Positions 42,952 to 53,563 of a stretch of 64,000 nt of DNA are shown here, piece after piece (within the stretch, counting starts at the first letter, position 1; each line of letters begins with the position of its first letter). The notes under the pieces were generated by a model, which saw only the letters and a list, made by a program, of their open reading frames with translations, was not told where the DNA came from and did not search any database. The translations under genes and the position numbers were made by a program. The DNA is from Gonapodya prolifera JEL478 (taxonomy: Eukaryota; Monoblepharomycota; Monoblepharidomycetes; Monoblepharidales; Gonapodyaceae): contig KQ965733.1 of assembly GCA_001574975.1 (NCBI GenBank), positions 65,012 through 129,011 of the forward strand. The letters are read 5' to 3'.

Positions 42952-44262
42952 TCAAGTATGTTTCATTACATTAGACATACCACCCCCCAAACCTATTTCC
43001 TCTGCCGCCCACACTCTCATCACCCTGCTCCACCCGTCCATTGTCAGAGTGTCCAGAGCGTTGGCATTGTCCCTCTCAGTATGCCACACACTCGGGAACG
43101 GCACAGGTATCAAATGGAGAATGGGCACACCGCGGGTAAGAAAAGGGACGTGGTCGTCTGCGACACCGTAGTTGGCCACGGCGGACGCGTCGTCGACAAA
43201 AAACTGTGGGACCGCCGCGTACGACATCCCGCGCGCCGCGGCCAGAGACCGCGCTTTGGCTTCCACCCGCCGCTGCGCGTCCTGCATGCGTCCATATGCC
43301 GCCGCCGTGGCATCGAAGTAGTTGTGGATATGGGGGTTGGGGCTCCCCAGGAGATCCAGGAGTACAAACACCTCTATCGAGTCCAACACAGACCCTCCCG
43401 CCCCCCCCGGCCCGGGCTCGGACTCCCACTTTGCGGCCAAGTGGCGGCTGCCGTAGATGGAATCCGTGGCGGTCCAGTCCTTGAACGCTTCCTCGCCGTC
43501 GAAAAAAATGAACTGCAGGGTGACCTCTGGGACCCCGCGCTTGGAGCGGGCGTCAAGGTGTGGGTCCAGGTGGGCGGCCACATCCAGGAGGATGGCGCAC
43601 GGTGCGGCGGAGTCCGTTGCGGCGTAAAAGTCGAAGTTTTCAAAGTATTTTGAGTCAAAGTGGGCAGCGAGAACAACGCGGCGGCGGGCAGACGGATCTT
43701 TGGTGGCAATCACGTTGGTGAAGCGCTTCTTGCCGTACGGGGTCGTGTCTTCGAACGAATCCTCCTCCACCGACCAGCTACCCTTTAAGCGGTCCCGAAA
43801 AAAATCCGCAATGTAGTTCTTTACTTTTGCGTTTGAGGACGTTCCCGAGATCCGTGGGACGAGGATGGGGGCGATAAGTGAGGATGGTTCGTTTGGGTCA
43901 AAGCGGGAGAGTTCGGCTGGTGCGGAGAGGAGACGATGGAGGACACTATCCGAGAGCTTGCTGAATGTCGGCGCCCGCTCGCTGCGGGGTGTGAATGTCC
44001 ATCGCTGCACCCGTTCCTCAAAACCACCGTCCCCCCTCGATTTCAAGAGAGATCCTGGCGCAGCGACCACAAACGTGATTGCAATGGCGATGGCGCATCC
44101 TACAGCCACAGCCAGCGGCCGCCGCAACGCTCCAGAAAACCACAGTCTCCACGATGATGATCCTGCACGCGAAGTTCGGTGAGGCCGAGCGCGGAGGCGG
44201 TCTGTGCTTGCACCTCCCGGACCCGAAGGATCGCGCAGATCGTTGCGACCTCGGCGGCTCAT
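42952..44262 (-). CDS. glutaminyl-peptide cyclotransferase (M28 family)
   Basis: A single uninterrupted reading frame of 436 residues. A signal anchor (V-G-C-A-I-A-I-A-I-T-F-V-V) near residue 45 implies a secretory-pathway, probably Golgi or secreted, enzyme. It forms N-terminal pyroglutamate. Zinc and catalytic residues are visible: A-A-H-F-D-S-K, the T-D-S-A-A-P-C aspartate, F-F-D-G-E-E-A-F, and the C-terminal His in V-W-H-T-E-R-D-N. It is intronless among intron-rich neighbours. The ATG at 44262 was chosen; the frame stays open upstream to about 44320 without another ATG. It is convergent with NudE, 153 bp apart. Confidence 0.92.
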   Translation of the reverse strand: MSRRGRNDLRDPSGPGGASTDRLRARPHRTSRAGSSSWRLWFSGALRRPLAVAVGCAIAIAITFVVAAPGSLLKSRGDGGFEERVQRWTFTPRSERAPTFSKLSDSVLHRLLSAPAELSRFDPNEPSSLIAPILVPRISGTSSNAKVKNYIADFFRDRLKGSWSVEEDSFEDTTPYGKKRFTNVIATKDPSARRRVVLAAHFDSKYFENFDFYAATDSAAPCAILLDVAAHLDPHLDARSKRGVPEVTLQFIFFDGEEAFKDWTATDSIYGSRHLAAKWESEPGPGGAGGSVLDSIEVFVLLDLLGSPNPHIHNYFDATAAAYGRMQDAQRRVEAKARSLAAARGMSYAAVPQFFVDDASAVANYGVADDHVPFLTRGVPILHLIPVPFPSVWHTERDNANALDTLTMDGWSRVMRVWAAEEIGLGGGMSNVMKHT

Positions 44263-45065
44263 TGGTCGGTGAATGAATTGGTCAACAAGTGGGGTTGCGA
44301 GTTGGTGTTCATCCACCAGCACACCGCTTCTGTGAATATTTCCAGATGGGCGATGTACTGTAATACATTGTCGAAAAGACTAGCCAAATAAATGAACTCT
44401 TTGGAGGTCTAAAATAGCATAAATTGAAACTGGGTGTGATTTTCCAATAAATGCGCTTCTTGGGGGGATACCATTCTGCTAGCGTTCCGCACAGAAAAGA
44501 AAGAGAAAGCGATGAATGCAATGAAGGAATGGTGAACTATTGTGCAAGTTTGATTAGGTGACCGCGGGCTGGGGGGTGCAGTTTTTCTGCACCGGCCTTG
44601 TTCTCCCCCATCGTCCAGAAACACCCACAGTCCCAGTTTGGCCACGGAGCAGGAGACGCAGCGGGCGATACGATTCAGTAGCACTCTCTGGTGAGTTCTC
44701 TCGTGGAGCCGGGAATGCCACCGAGGCGGACACTCTTGCAGGCACCATCCTGCATTCGGAGGTTGCAGAGGGAACACGGGAGTCCGTCCAGACTCATTCT
44801 CACCAATCTTTTTATTCTTCACATCAATACATTACACACCTCTCTTGCAATCCCCCTTCACCATGTTGTTGTGTCTGTATCTTCTTCACCGCCATCCCTC
44901 TCTCTCTCTCCGCATTTCCTCTTGTCCATCCCCTTAAAATACTATATCCGCATGTCCTCTACGTGCGACATCACTGGGGACGGGCTGGAACCGCGATGAT
45001 GGATTTTCGCTCACATGTTGAATGGGACAGCAGACTTGAATCCCTGTGACCACTCCTCCGATATC
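44263..45065. promoter_or_regulatory. divergent region between cyclotransferase and cytochrome c1
   Basis: An 803-bp stretch without a supported gene. It contains a small perfect hairpin, ggtgcag-tttt-ctgcacc, at about 44575-44592 and a C/T-rich block with CT repeats at about 44885-44940, close to the cytochrome c1 start and likely part of its promoter. A 137-codon open frame on the minus strand (44409-44822) has no family resemblance. Confidence 0.5.
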
Positions 45066-46525
45066 ATGTTCGCGAATCCCTTGTTGCGCGCATCGGGCCA
45101 GTTTGCAGCCACTCTTGGCGGCGCCTACGTCGTCTCGGAGCATGTCTTGACGGATGACCGCCTCGAGCGTGTCGGTGTGTTCAGGGCCATGGACACTGCT
45201 CGCTCGGCGGCGAGAAACGTCTTCGGAATGACGTCCATCGTTGTCCCTACTGTTCACGCTTTCTCTACTCCCGACACGGGTCTTCACACTCCTCACTGGG
45301 GTTTCGAATCGGACAAGTGGCACAAAACCTATGACCATCAATCGTGAGTCTTTATCAGCTTTCGTCGGGCAGTCACAAAGTGGATTACGCTGTTGCGCTA
45401 TACTGTGATGACTGAAGTTTCATAATGGCAATACTCAGTGGATGTATCAGAATGTGATACCAAACGAGGCGTCGAACTCGGAGCGGACGCGCGATTTGAA
45501 TCTCGCCTGGATTAGAAGCAGGGTACTGCTCATTTTTCTGGATGTGGAAGCAAGATACTGCTTATTGTCCTGGTTGGAAGGAAGATATTCCTTCCTGTTC
45601 CAGGGATGTCGACAGCACATGACTTCACCGACAACCATCATCCCAATCTCACTCTTGCCAATTCCACACACAGCATTCGACGCGGTTACCAGGTGTATAA
45701 GGAGGTCTGCGCCGCTTGTCACTCTCTTGAGCGCATTGCATTCCGCAACCTCATCGGTGTGAGCCACACCGAAGCCGAGGCCAAGGCTATTGCCGCGGAG
45801 TTTGAGTACACGGACGGACCCAACGACACTGGAGAGATGTTCCAAAGGCCTGGAAAGGTGGGCACTGAACGTTCAACCGCGGCATAATGTGTTCCTGACT
45901 AATTCTGGGTTTGATGTGTTCAGTTGTCCGACTACATGCCCAAACCGTACCCCAACGAGGAAGCCTCTAGAGCTGCCAACGGTGGTGCCTACCCACCAGA
46001 CCTTTCTCTGATCACAAAGGCGCGGCACAGTGGAAAGGTGCGTTTCATAACCTTGCGTCCGGGAAACGATCCCGCACCAATTGTCCCAACTTTTGCACCA
46101 TTAGGACTACGTCTTCTCCCTCATCACTGGGTACTGCGAGCCCCCCGCTGGTGTCACAATTCGTGAGGGCCTGTACTACAACCCCTACTTCCCTGGTGGC
46201 GCCATCGCCATGGCACCACCCATCTCGGACGGGCACGTGGATTACGAGGACGGAACCGTCAACCACAAATCGCAGATCGCCAAGGACGTCGTGGAGTTCT
46301 TAGCCTGGGCTGCGGAACCCGAACACGACGAGCGCAAGAGGATGGGTTGGAAGTTCCTGATGGTCGCGGGCACCATGCTCGGATTCAGTTGGTGGTGGAA
46401 GAGGTTCAAATGGTCCTACATCAAGTCCAGAAAGGTGGGTCTGCGGAATTTGGTGTTGGGCGTACTGTTTGTGATTCATACACGTTTGCACATTTCTTAA
46501 GGTGGTATACAAGCCCGTGTCGTAA
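45066..46525 (+). CDS. CYT1: cytochrome c1, heme subunit of complex III
   Basis: Five exons (45066-45343, 45674-45857, 45924-46037, 46105-46434, 46502-46525) give 309 residues. The heme-binding C-A-A-C-H (C105, C108, H109) lies in [13 protein letters not shown]. The axial Met is in [10 protein letters not shown], and the C-terminal inner-membrane anchor is [15 protein letters not shown]. It carries electrons from the Rieske protein to cytochrome c. The N-terminal part includes a bipartite-type targeting region ending near H-A-F-S-T-P-D. Intron 1 is 330 nt, several times longer than the others, and contains three palindromes. Confidence 0.95.
45517..45595. repeat. three spaced palindromes in CYT1 intron 1
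   Basis: agcag-ggta-ctgct (45517-45530), aagca-agatac-tgctt (45548-45563) and ggaaggaa-gata-ttccttcc (45576-45595) follow one another about 30 bp apart, with related cores (gNNagatact/ttc). Confidence 0.75.
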
Positions 46526-46870
46526 ACGCTATCTCATCCGACCTCGACGCATCCCGGCACAGAGTGTGACGAGAGGTTGGAGTGCCGCTTCCCTCATAGA
46601 CTTTTACTGGGCACGTTTGACAAGCGGGGAGCGCAGCGTAGTGATGGCGTTGTCGACGGCTTATAATATGACATCTATGCAAAGGACCCGTGATCCGTCC
46701 ATGTCTCACTTTGACTGTTTATCTGCGCTTCATGTTGGAACTTAAAACTGTATGTCAATCGTGACATACAATAAGCAATGACAGGAAAATGTCGTGAAGC
46801 GGGCTTTAAATTACGTCGAGTCGAGTGTCCAGTTCGGTGCAAAGCTCTGATCATTACTTCACGACTTCGA
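46526..46870. other. intergenic, convergent gene ends
   Basis: A gap between the stops of cytochrome c1 (+) and the paraoxonase-like gene (-). No coding signal; it should contain both 3' ends. A caataag-type sequence near 46768 may serve polyadenylation. Confidence 0.5.
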
Positions 46871-48776
46871 TTACAGTGCATGATCACAGACAACAAATCC
46901 TTTGCTCATCACGTTCCCAACCAGAGACTTTGACCGCTTCGAATCAGAAACCGCTACGGTGGTATCGCCCGTGAGCTTTCCCGGATCGTAGTAAACGATG
47001 TCCATCGAGATCTCGCCAGATGTAGACGAGTTGTATCGGAACTTTCCGACTCCTAAAACGCAGCGGGAAGAAAAATCAGCGTTCCTCCTCCAACCAAACG
47101 ATCGCCGATAATCACCAGAAGGGGCATATTTCGTGGTGTCGAAGGGATTCATGAAGTGGGGACCTGCTTTGTGAAGATTCGGGAACAGTGCGACAAGGTA
47201 CTAAGAGGTACATTCAGTCGACGCGATTGCTCCGCGTGTCATAAGTATGGTTTTGTCCATTAGTTTCAACTGTTACTCACCTCGTCGGTGTTGGGATCAT
47301 ACGAAAGGTTGTCGATACCAGCGCCAATGATCTGGCAGAGAAATACAGTTTGTGTCACGGAGCGACGGAACGAATGCAACTCCTCACTATTTCACCCCGC
47401 TTGGTGAGATCGTTTGTCGCGGTGTCACGTTCGTAAATGTAGATTCGGCCAATCGCAAAGTTATTGACAAAGAGCGTCTTGCCGTCCCCAGAAAGCAAGA
47501 GTCCATTTGCCCCTACGAGACCGTCTGCCGCAACCCGACACTGAGAGAATGATTCAAACTACTGTCGAGACCGTTAATACGTTTCCGTACTCACGCTCCC
47601 TTCTTGACAGTGGATGACGTTGGTCCACCTAAAAGGCGCAAAAACATCCTTGAGAAGAGAGCGCAAGAGTTAATTTCATCCACGTCACGGAAGTTTAAAA
47701 AGAATTGGTGCTTGCTTACTTCGAAAATACGGAGGACGGTGGGCCAAATCGACACAAATGGCTTGTACACCCATGCAGCATACCAGGGCCACTCCAAGGT
47801 TGAAATAAGAGTATGAACGCTGTATTTGTGATCGTTGGTGACATAAAATGAGTTGCGACTAGTAGCCGCGACGTCATTTGGGCTGGTAATAAGGGAATCT
47901 TTGGGAAGCAAATGAAATAATGTGCCTGAAGTGTTGCGTGTGGTCAACGTACCGCAAACAGTCCCGATGTGATCCAGTTCATCTGTGCCAAGGAAGTGCC
48001 GGAACATAGACACACAGCTTCCCTTCTCTTTGTGGTTTATGAAGTGAAGCCAGACCTTTTTAGGTTCGTCGGCCTCTTCATACAAGCTGAGCCCGTGGAG
48101 ACGAAATCCTCCCTGGAGATTCAAAACTTTAAGAGGCGTTAAGGATCCAGTCTGCGGCAGGATGTGTTAATGATTCGCTCGATGTCACTGTGATGTGTGG
48201 ATGACCCAAACCTCCAAATCGTATTTGTACGCAGTGTCGCGATTGGCCGCTTCTGATTTGTGTTTGCACATTGGAAGAAGAGGAGGGAACCATGTCAGTC
48301 TGTCTAGAGGATTGCCTGTGGAGATCCTTGTCAAAATGATTACGACTGTCGAAACCCAACGCCGAAAACACACCGCAAGCAAGAAAAACGGATCCAGAAC
48401 CGTGATGTATAGACATATCTTCACAGCCACTTGTGCGTTCATCTAATTTACATCCTTCGAGGCCTTTTGTGTATCCATCGGGCATGTGTTCGAACTTGAA
48501 AATCTGGTCGTGCGGTTCACCGCCCAGCGCGCGTAGAAGGGGAGGACGGGTGAATGGAAGAGCGAGTAGAATCAGGAAGAGCACAAATGGCCCAACAACG
48601 GAGAGGATGGAATATCGGAAGACTGCTGGCCCATAATCAATAACATAATCGAAGAAGTCGGGTTGGTATGGAGGGAGGGGTCTCTTTGGCGCCGGTTGGG
48701 CCGCTCCAGTCGATGGTTTCTGAGAATTCGGTGAGGAATCGGCCACTGGTGGCGTCTTGGCCGGATTTTCCGTCAT
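46871..48776 (-). CDS. paraoxonase/arylesterase-like beta-propeller protein
   Basis: A multi-exon gene with an N-terminal Pro-rich stretch, one membrane anchor (S-V-V-G-P-F-V-L-F-L-I-L-L-A-L) and a lumenal or extracellular six-bladed propeller domain of the serum paraoxonase/SMP-30 kind. Landmarks are G-L-E-G-C-K-L-D-E-R, C-E-D-M-S-I-H-H, F-R-L-H-G-L-S-L-Y, N-D-V-A-A-T-S with F-Y-V-T-N-D-H-K, G-A-N-G-L-L-L-S-G-D-G-K and G-A-G-I-D-N-L-S-Y-D. These blocks carry the calcium-binding Asn/Asp residues typical of PON. Such enzymes hydrolyse lactones and esters; the real substrate is unknown. The start is the ATG at 48776; another in-frame ATG at 48914 would overlap the divergent neighbour. The stop is at 46871. 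Confidence 0.82.
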
Positions 48777-48859
48777 GGAGGAGGTGGTGACTGGAGTGTT
48801 TTCGGCTGAATGTTGCCGACAATTCATCCGGAAGAAACCCAACCTTCGAGATTTGGGAA

Positions 48860-50502
48860 ATGAGCGTGCCAAAGAAGGACGTGATGCAATACCTATCCAA
48901 GGATCTCGACGCATTGGGCCAGGTTTTGGCGAAGAATACCGAAAAGTGGCGAATTGAAGGATGGGAGAAACTCACTCCAGAAGAACGCGTTCGAAGGATT
49001 CGACCTGAGCGAACGAAACCCCGCGCGTTGAGCAATCTCTTCGAGTCCCATCTGGAGAACCTCGCGCTTGAAAGAAAGAGGGAGGAGGAGGATGCCATCG
49101 ACCTGAATTTCGCCGAGGACTTCAGCTCGCCCAACAAACGTGAGATCACCTTCTACATTTCCTACAGTGCTTTGTGTCTCCTATTTTTACACGGGCATGC
49201 AACTGACTGTGACGTGCCAACCTAAGGCCAGAAACTGTCGTCACCTCCGGGGGATAAGAAGGAACCTGCAGCGGTTGGACCATCAGAAAGCACACCGTCA
49301 CAATCAGTCCCAACACAAGGAGAGCAGATTCGTGAAGCAACCAAGAGGTTCACAGCCTTCCTCGAATCACTCGAGAACTCTTCGGTAGCCGATGAAATAG
49401 TAGCCCAGGAAGTTGATGAGTTCGCCGTTGCCAGTGGGGGAGAGGTATACATTTTTTATTGTCACAGGCCGTGCCATTTCACAGTGGATAATGATTTTTC
49501 ACGTATGTAGCGGCTCCCCCATCAAGTACCGCTTCATCTCCTTCCGGCTGAGCTTGCGCACCGTGTATTTGAACAACTACTCGTCGGCTCGGCAGCAGTA
49601 TCACGTAGCTTCTCCACCAGCGTTGTTATCTGTGAGGTCGTTTTGGGACAACGGGTAAGTATACTCGCGAAGGCGGAAATACCGAGAGCCTTCCCCGATG
49701 TCAAATCATCTCTTTGCAATGAAGTTCAAATTGCTCCCCCTACCGCCAAGTTCAACGGTGCACCTCCGTCTGGACCTTCTCAACCTCTGTCGTAACAGAC
49801 CGAATGTGGCGATAGAAGGTTGCCTCTCACCTGCATTAATGAATCCAGCTGGTCTGAGTCAGTTGAGTCGCCAATGAACAACAACAAGCTCAGCAACACT
49901 TGATTAATCATTCGTCCCATTTCGCACTCGAATTTGGTGTTTCCCAACAACCCGTAGATGGCGATCAAGCTAAACTTTTGGTGCAGCTAGTTTCCGCCAA
50001 AAATGATGGCCTCTCCCCGGCAGGAGCGACAATGCTTATCGAGTACGTTTACACATAGCTGGGCGTGGGCATGTTGAACTTTTAAACCCTACGCGGTGCA
50101 GAACCCTCTCTCGGAAACTCGACCCCCTCGAGACTGAACTTGCAACTTGGGGTGATCAGCACGGCTCTGTAATGAAAGCCACAATTGAGCGGGCATCGGT
50201 TACTTGGGCTTCTGCTGGTGGTGAGTACGCTCAGTCGTTATTTTTCTTTGTCCGTTACTTAGAACGTGGGGGCAAAAGCATTTGCCTCCATTCTGGGTCG
50301 CTTTCCCCCAGACTATCGTCGCTCTGCCCGCTTCGGATCCTTGGTCCAGCAACTGGTGTCGGTCAAGTTGCGTCGTTTAGCAAGTGCCGGAGACTCAGGT
50401 CGAGTCTCTCGGGAAGCGGTGGAACGCATAAGATTTTTACTTGTTGGAACTTCTGATACTGTTAGAAAGGGCGTAGACAAAATTTTGGATACATTTGAAT
50501 GA
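48860..50502 (+). CDS. unrecognised helical protein
   Basis: A multi-exon gene starting at the ATG at 48860, only 83 bp from the paraoxonase-like start. Exon 1 is a charged helical region (D-L-D-A-L-G-Q-V-L-A-K, E-R-V-R-R-I-R-P-E-R). The next is Ser/Pro-rich, then helical blocks (A-E-L-A-H-R-V-F-E-Q-L-L, L-R-L-D-L-L-N-L-C-R-N-R-P, K-L-L-V-Q-L-V-S-A-K-N) and a last exon with A-F-A-S-I-L-G-R-F-P-P-D-Y-R-R to the stop at 50500-50502. It looks like an armadillo/HEAT-type alpha solenoid, but I cannot name it. One junction (about 50220-50262) does not resolve cleanly. Confidence 0.6.
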
Positions 50503-50623
50503 TATCTGGGGCCGATAAACCATGTGACCGCAGAGGGCATAGATTCGGCTTCCATTTGCAATGGTGAGCTGGAGTGCCTATCGTCAATATTTCCACGTCA
50601 TCTTGTCTGATGCAGTCTGAAAG

Positions 50624-50971
50624 TCGGCACTTTTCGAGGGGGATGTCCCCCCTTCGCAACGTCATGATGTTGACGCTGCAGCAGCTTTATATGTCGGCAA
50701 GAAGGTCATCTTTGATGTGAGCAAGAACGAAGCAGTGCCAGATGTAAGTAAGAAAGCTTGATGGACTAAGCTTCACGCAGCCTGAACATGTTAGTGGGCG
50801 AAGGTATCGGCAACCAGCACGAGCGGTCAAGGATATGTTCTCGAATCTGCAATCCCGCGGCCATTTCGCGTCCTTAAGCCCCGGAGTATGGCGACAATGG
50901 ACTACAGGACAGACCGTTTGAATTTACACACCAACGATGACTACGTAGTACAAAGTGTTCGGTACGGATAA
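50624..50971 (+). CDS. I78-type (potato inhibitor I-like) protease inhibitor, 5' end unresolved
   Basis: Two exons, 50624-50743 and 50795-50971, encode about 99 residues. The conserved ending is R-V-L-K-P-R-S-M-A-T-M-D-Y-R-T-D-R-L-N-L-H followed by V-R-Y-G, matching the I78 family of small serine-protease inhibitors. A first exon is needed because a stop lies just upstream in frame; an ATG at 50499 overlaps the TGA of the preceding gene, but its exon does not join in phase. No signal peptide is seen, which suggests an intracellular inhibitor, though the missing first exon leaves this open. It could also be a 3' alternative tail of the preceding gene. Confidence 0.65.
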
Positions 50972-51176
50972 TAAGACTGCTTGCCAAAGTTCCTCGGAAA
51001 TAGAGAAACATGATGCGTACAGTACTTCCACATCCAAGAAGAGCTTGGATGTTTCGTTTCGTTTCATAATTGCTTGGGTGGGGGCCACAAAAGGTACCTC
51101 TGCCTCGGTCTGGCTGGACCTTCGACCCACCACCAACCATTTAAAACTATTAATCGACATATGAGCTAACCAATCA

Positions 51177-53175
51177 ATGTTCTTCGAGGCAAACCCCCAG
51201 AAACTTGCTGTATCCCGTGCATCGACCGCACCTGTCGTCGGAGGATCCTCCAGGCCCAACGATCCAATCAATGTCACAACGTTGACCGAGAGTGTGTCTT
51301 CACTCGTCGAGACGTTTCGCATCGCCCAGCAAACGATTACCGACAGCTCCTATGAGATCAGCGAGCGGGTCAGGGCGCTGCGATTGATCGCTGAGGTGAG
51401 ACTCTCCGTGCCGTTGGCGTCTTGGTGTCAACTACAATGTTCTCCATCACGGATCCGTAGGAAAGTTCCGCAGTCTCAGAAGAAGCCTCTCGTCTCGCGT
51501 CTGTACTAGAGGCCAGTGCAACATCGAGGCCCAAGAGCCCCAGGCCACCTCTCACAATTTCGGTGAAACCTATTTTGAAACGGTCCAACACGGTGTCCAC
51601 TCCCCAGACAGCTATCCCTCTCGGTAAAGCGAAACATCCAGCGGTAACGATGGTGCCACCTACCACCGCTCCCATGCAGCCGGTTATGCGTTCCGGATCT
51701 GCTGCCCAGTTCGAGGCACTACACTTCGCTCCCAGCGCTCGTTATGGTACCATTACGTGCACCATTGGGGACCCACCGTGCGGCGAATCATTTGCGTGCT
51801 CCTCCGATGCTGTGGGATTTGACAGCGACGTGGAGGAAGTCACGTATCTCGATCAGGGCAACAAGCGTGTCGACTTCAAGTTCTGTACGTATGTCGAGCA
51901 CGTTCGGGAAAGGCACCGCATCCAGGCGACCGAGAAGGACGGCGAAGTGGCATACTCGTGCCCTCTGTGCCACTTTCGCAGCGCTCGCGATGGGAACGTC
52001 TACAGTCACCTACTTGTCCAGCTACATCATCCTCACGTCAAGCATTTTTATTGCCCTGTACGTGCCTTCACCTACTTCACCCGCAAATGCATCGCTTTCC
52101 ACCTTCCTTCTTTACCAACTAGGCTTGCAAAGATGCTCCATCCTTCCGCGACAAGCACGCCGCCGCTCGCCACTTCAAAGATGTTCACGGTCGCGGCCAG
52201 CAGGGCAAACGGAAGCGCCGCACCAAGCATCGCCATCAGGAGCAAGCCGCGCCTGCCGGGTCAGTGCCGGAAAAGGAGTCTAGTCACACTAGGTGTGAGT
52301 ATCTATCATACTCGAGTCGGTGTTTCGCAGAATCAGAGTTCACGAGTGCACTCTTCCAGTAATCATCAACCCAGGACCGATTCCCCCACTTGATGACCCC
52401 TCCGATTCCGACGCGAGCTCAAACAATACGCGCCCGTGTGAGCCCCAGCTTCTCCACACACTATTTTGCCCATCGTTCCAACACATTTGATCTCCTTCCA
52501 CGCCCTGCAGCATCCGCCTCATACACCTCAGGCGACGAATCCGCCTCGGCCTCCTCAGCCCCCCTCTCATCCACATCAGACCGGCGGTTGTCCGACCTCA
52601 ACGCGCGCGTGAATCGCGTCACGCTCGGCGAGCCCGTTTCGTCTGGTTTCGTTGGGGCGGGTGCAGATCCCATGTTCGGTTTGGTCTCGACGGGAGGTCC
52701 GTACGTTGTGGCCTCGTCGACCCTCTCCGACCCCACCGGGTACCACTCGCACGATCAGGGGTCGGTGTTCGCGTTCGACGAGCCTGTGTTGGCGGACTTG
52801 GGACTCTACGCGATGGACATGGATGCGGGCGTGTCGACCCCGACGGCAACACAGGTCCCAAACGACCACAACCGCCGCCCGCGGACCATCGCTGGGATGC
52901 ACGGGATGCACGGGGTGCGTGGGGTCCAGGTGCACGGAGGCCACCGAGACGCTGGTGTCGGTCTGGGCGCGGGCGCAAGGTATATGACGGCAGGCGAGCG
53001 GTGGATCGGCCTCTCCGGCCTCGCGGCGGCGGCGGCCGAGGTTGAGGATCCGGCAATGGCGGGACTGGGCGGACTCGGCGAGGGGATGGGAAGCCAGGTC
53101 TCGAGCGGGAGGTCAGATGTGTCCCTCCCGACTGCGGGGGTTCCGTTGGGGGACTTGGCGCTGTTCGGACTCTGA
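51177..53175 (+). CDS. C2H2 zinc-finger protein
   Basis: Five exons (51177-51395, 51461-52057, 52123-52292, 52331-52437, 52511-53175) give 585 residues. Two zinc fingers lie near residues 200-290: Y-S-C-P-L-C-H-F-R with following His, and F-Y-C-P-A-C-K-D-A-P with R-H-F-K-D-V-H-G, then a basic K-R-K-R-R-T-K-H-R-H stretch that could be a nuclear signal. The second finger is split by an intron between C-P and A-C. The remainder is Ser-rich, acidic (P-P-L-D-D-P-S-D-S-D) and Gly-rich. It is probably a DNA-binding regulator of unknown target. The start ATG at 51177 and all phases are consistent. Confidence 0.82.
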
Positions 53176-53470
53176 CCTGTGAGGAAATGCTGCGCGGTGA
53201 CAGTGATGACGGCGGTGGGGTGGTTGGGGAGAGATGGGTGGTAGGCGCCCCTTGATGGGCACTACCAGAATGATCAGCGCGATGGTGGCAGTTTGGACAA
53301 ACTCACGCGCCAGTTTCTTGTGTTCGAATTGAACGTACGACTTCTTTTTGGTCCCTCATAATATCTACTTCAGTACCGCAATTCGAAATATCCAAAACAA
53401 CAACAAAGAGACCGCTGTATATCTTCTTACTCCATCACTGCGCAACTTCTCATATCTCATCGCAACGGAC

Positions 53471-53528
<58 letters not shown>

Positions 53529-53563
53529 CCTTCCCCCCCCAAGACGTTGGGACACCCGAGGCT
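53176..53563. other. intergenic with long poly-C, convergent gene ends
   Basis: A gap between the stops of the zinc-finger gene (+) and the low-complexity gene (-). Apart from the 55-nt C run nothing stands out. Confidence 0.6.
53473..53527. repeat. 55-nt poly-C run
   Basis: Fifty-five uninterrupted C, then a G and another run of eight C soon after. It lies about 37 bp downstream of the minus-strand stop at 53564, so the transcript would carry a long poly-G in its 3' region if it extends that far. Confidence 0.95.
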
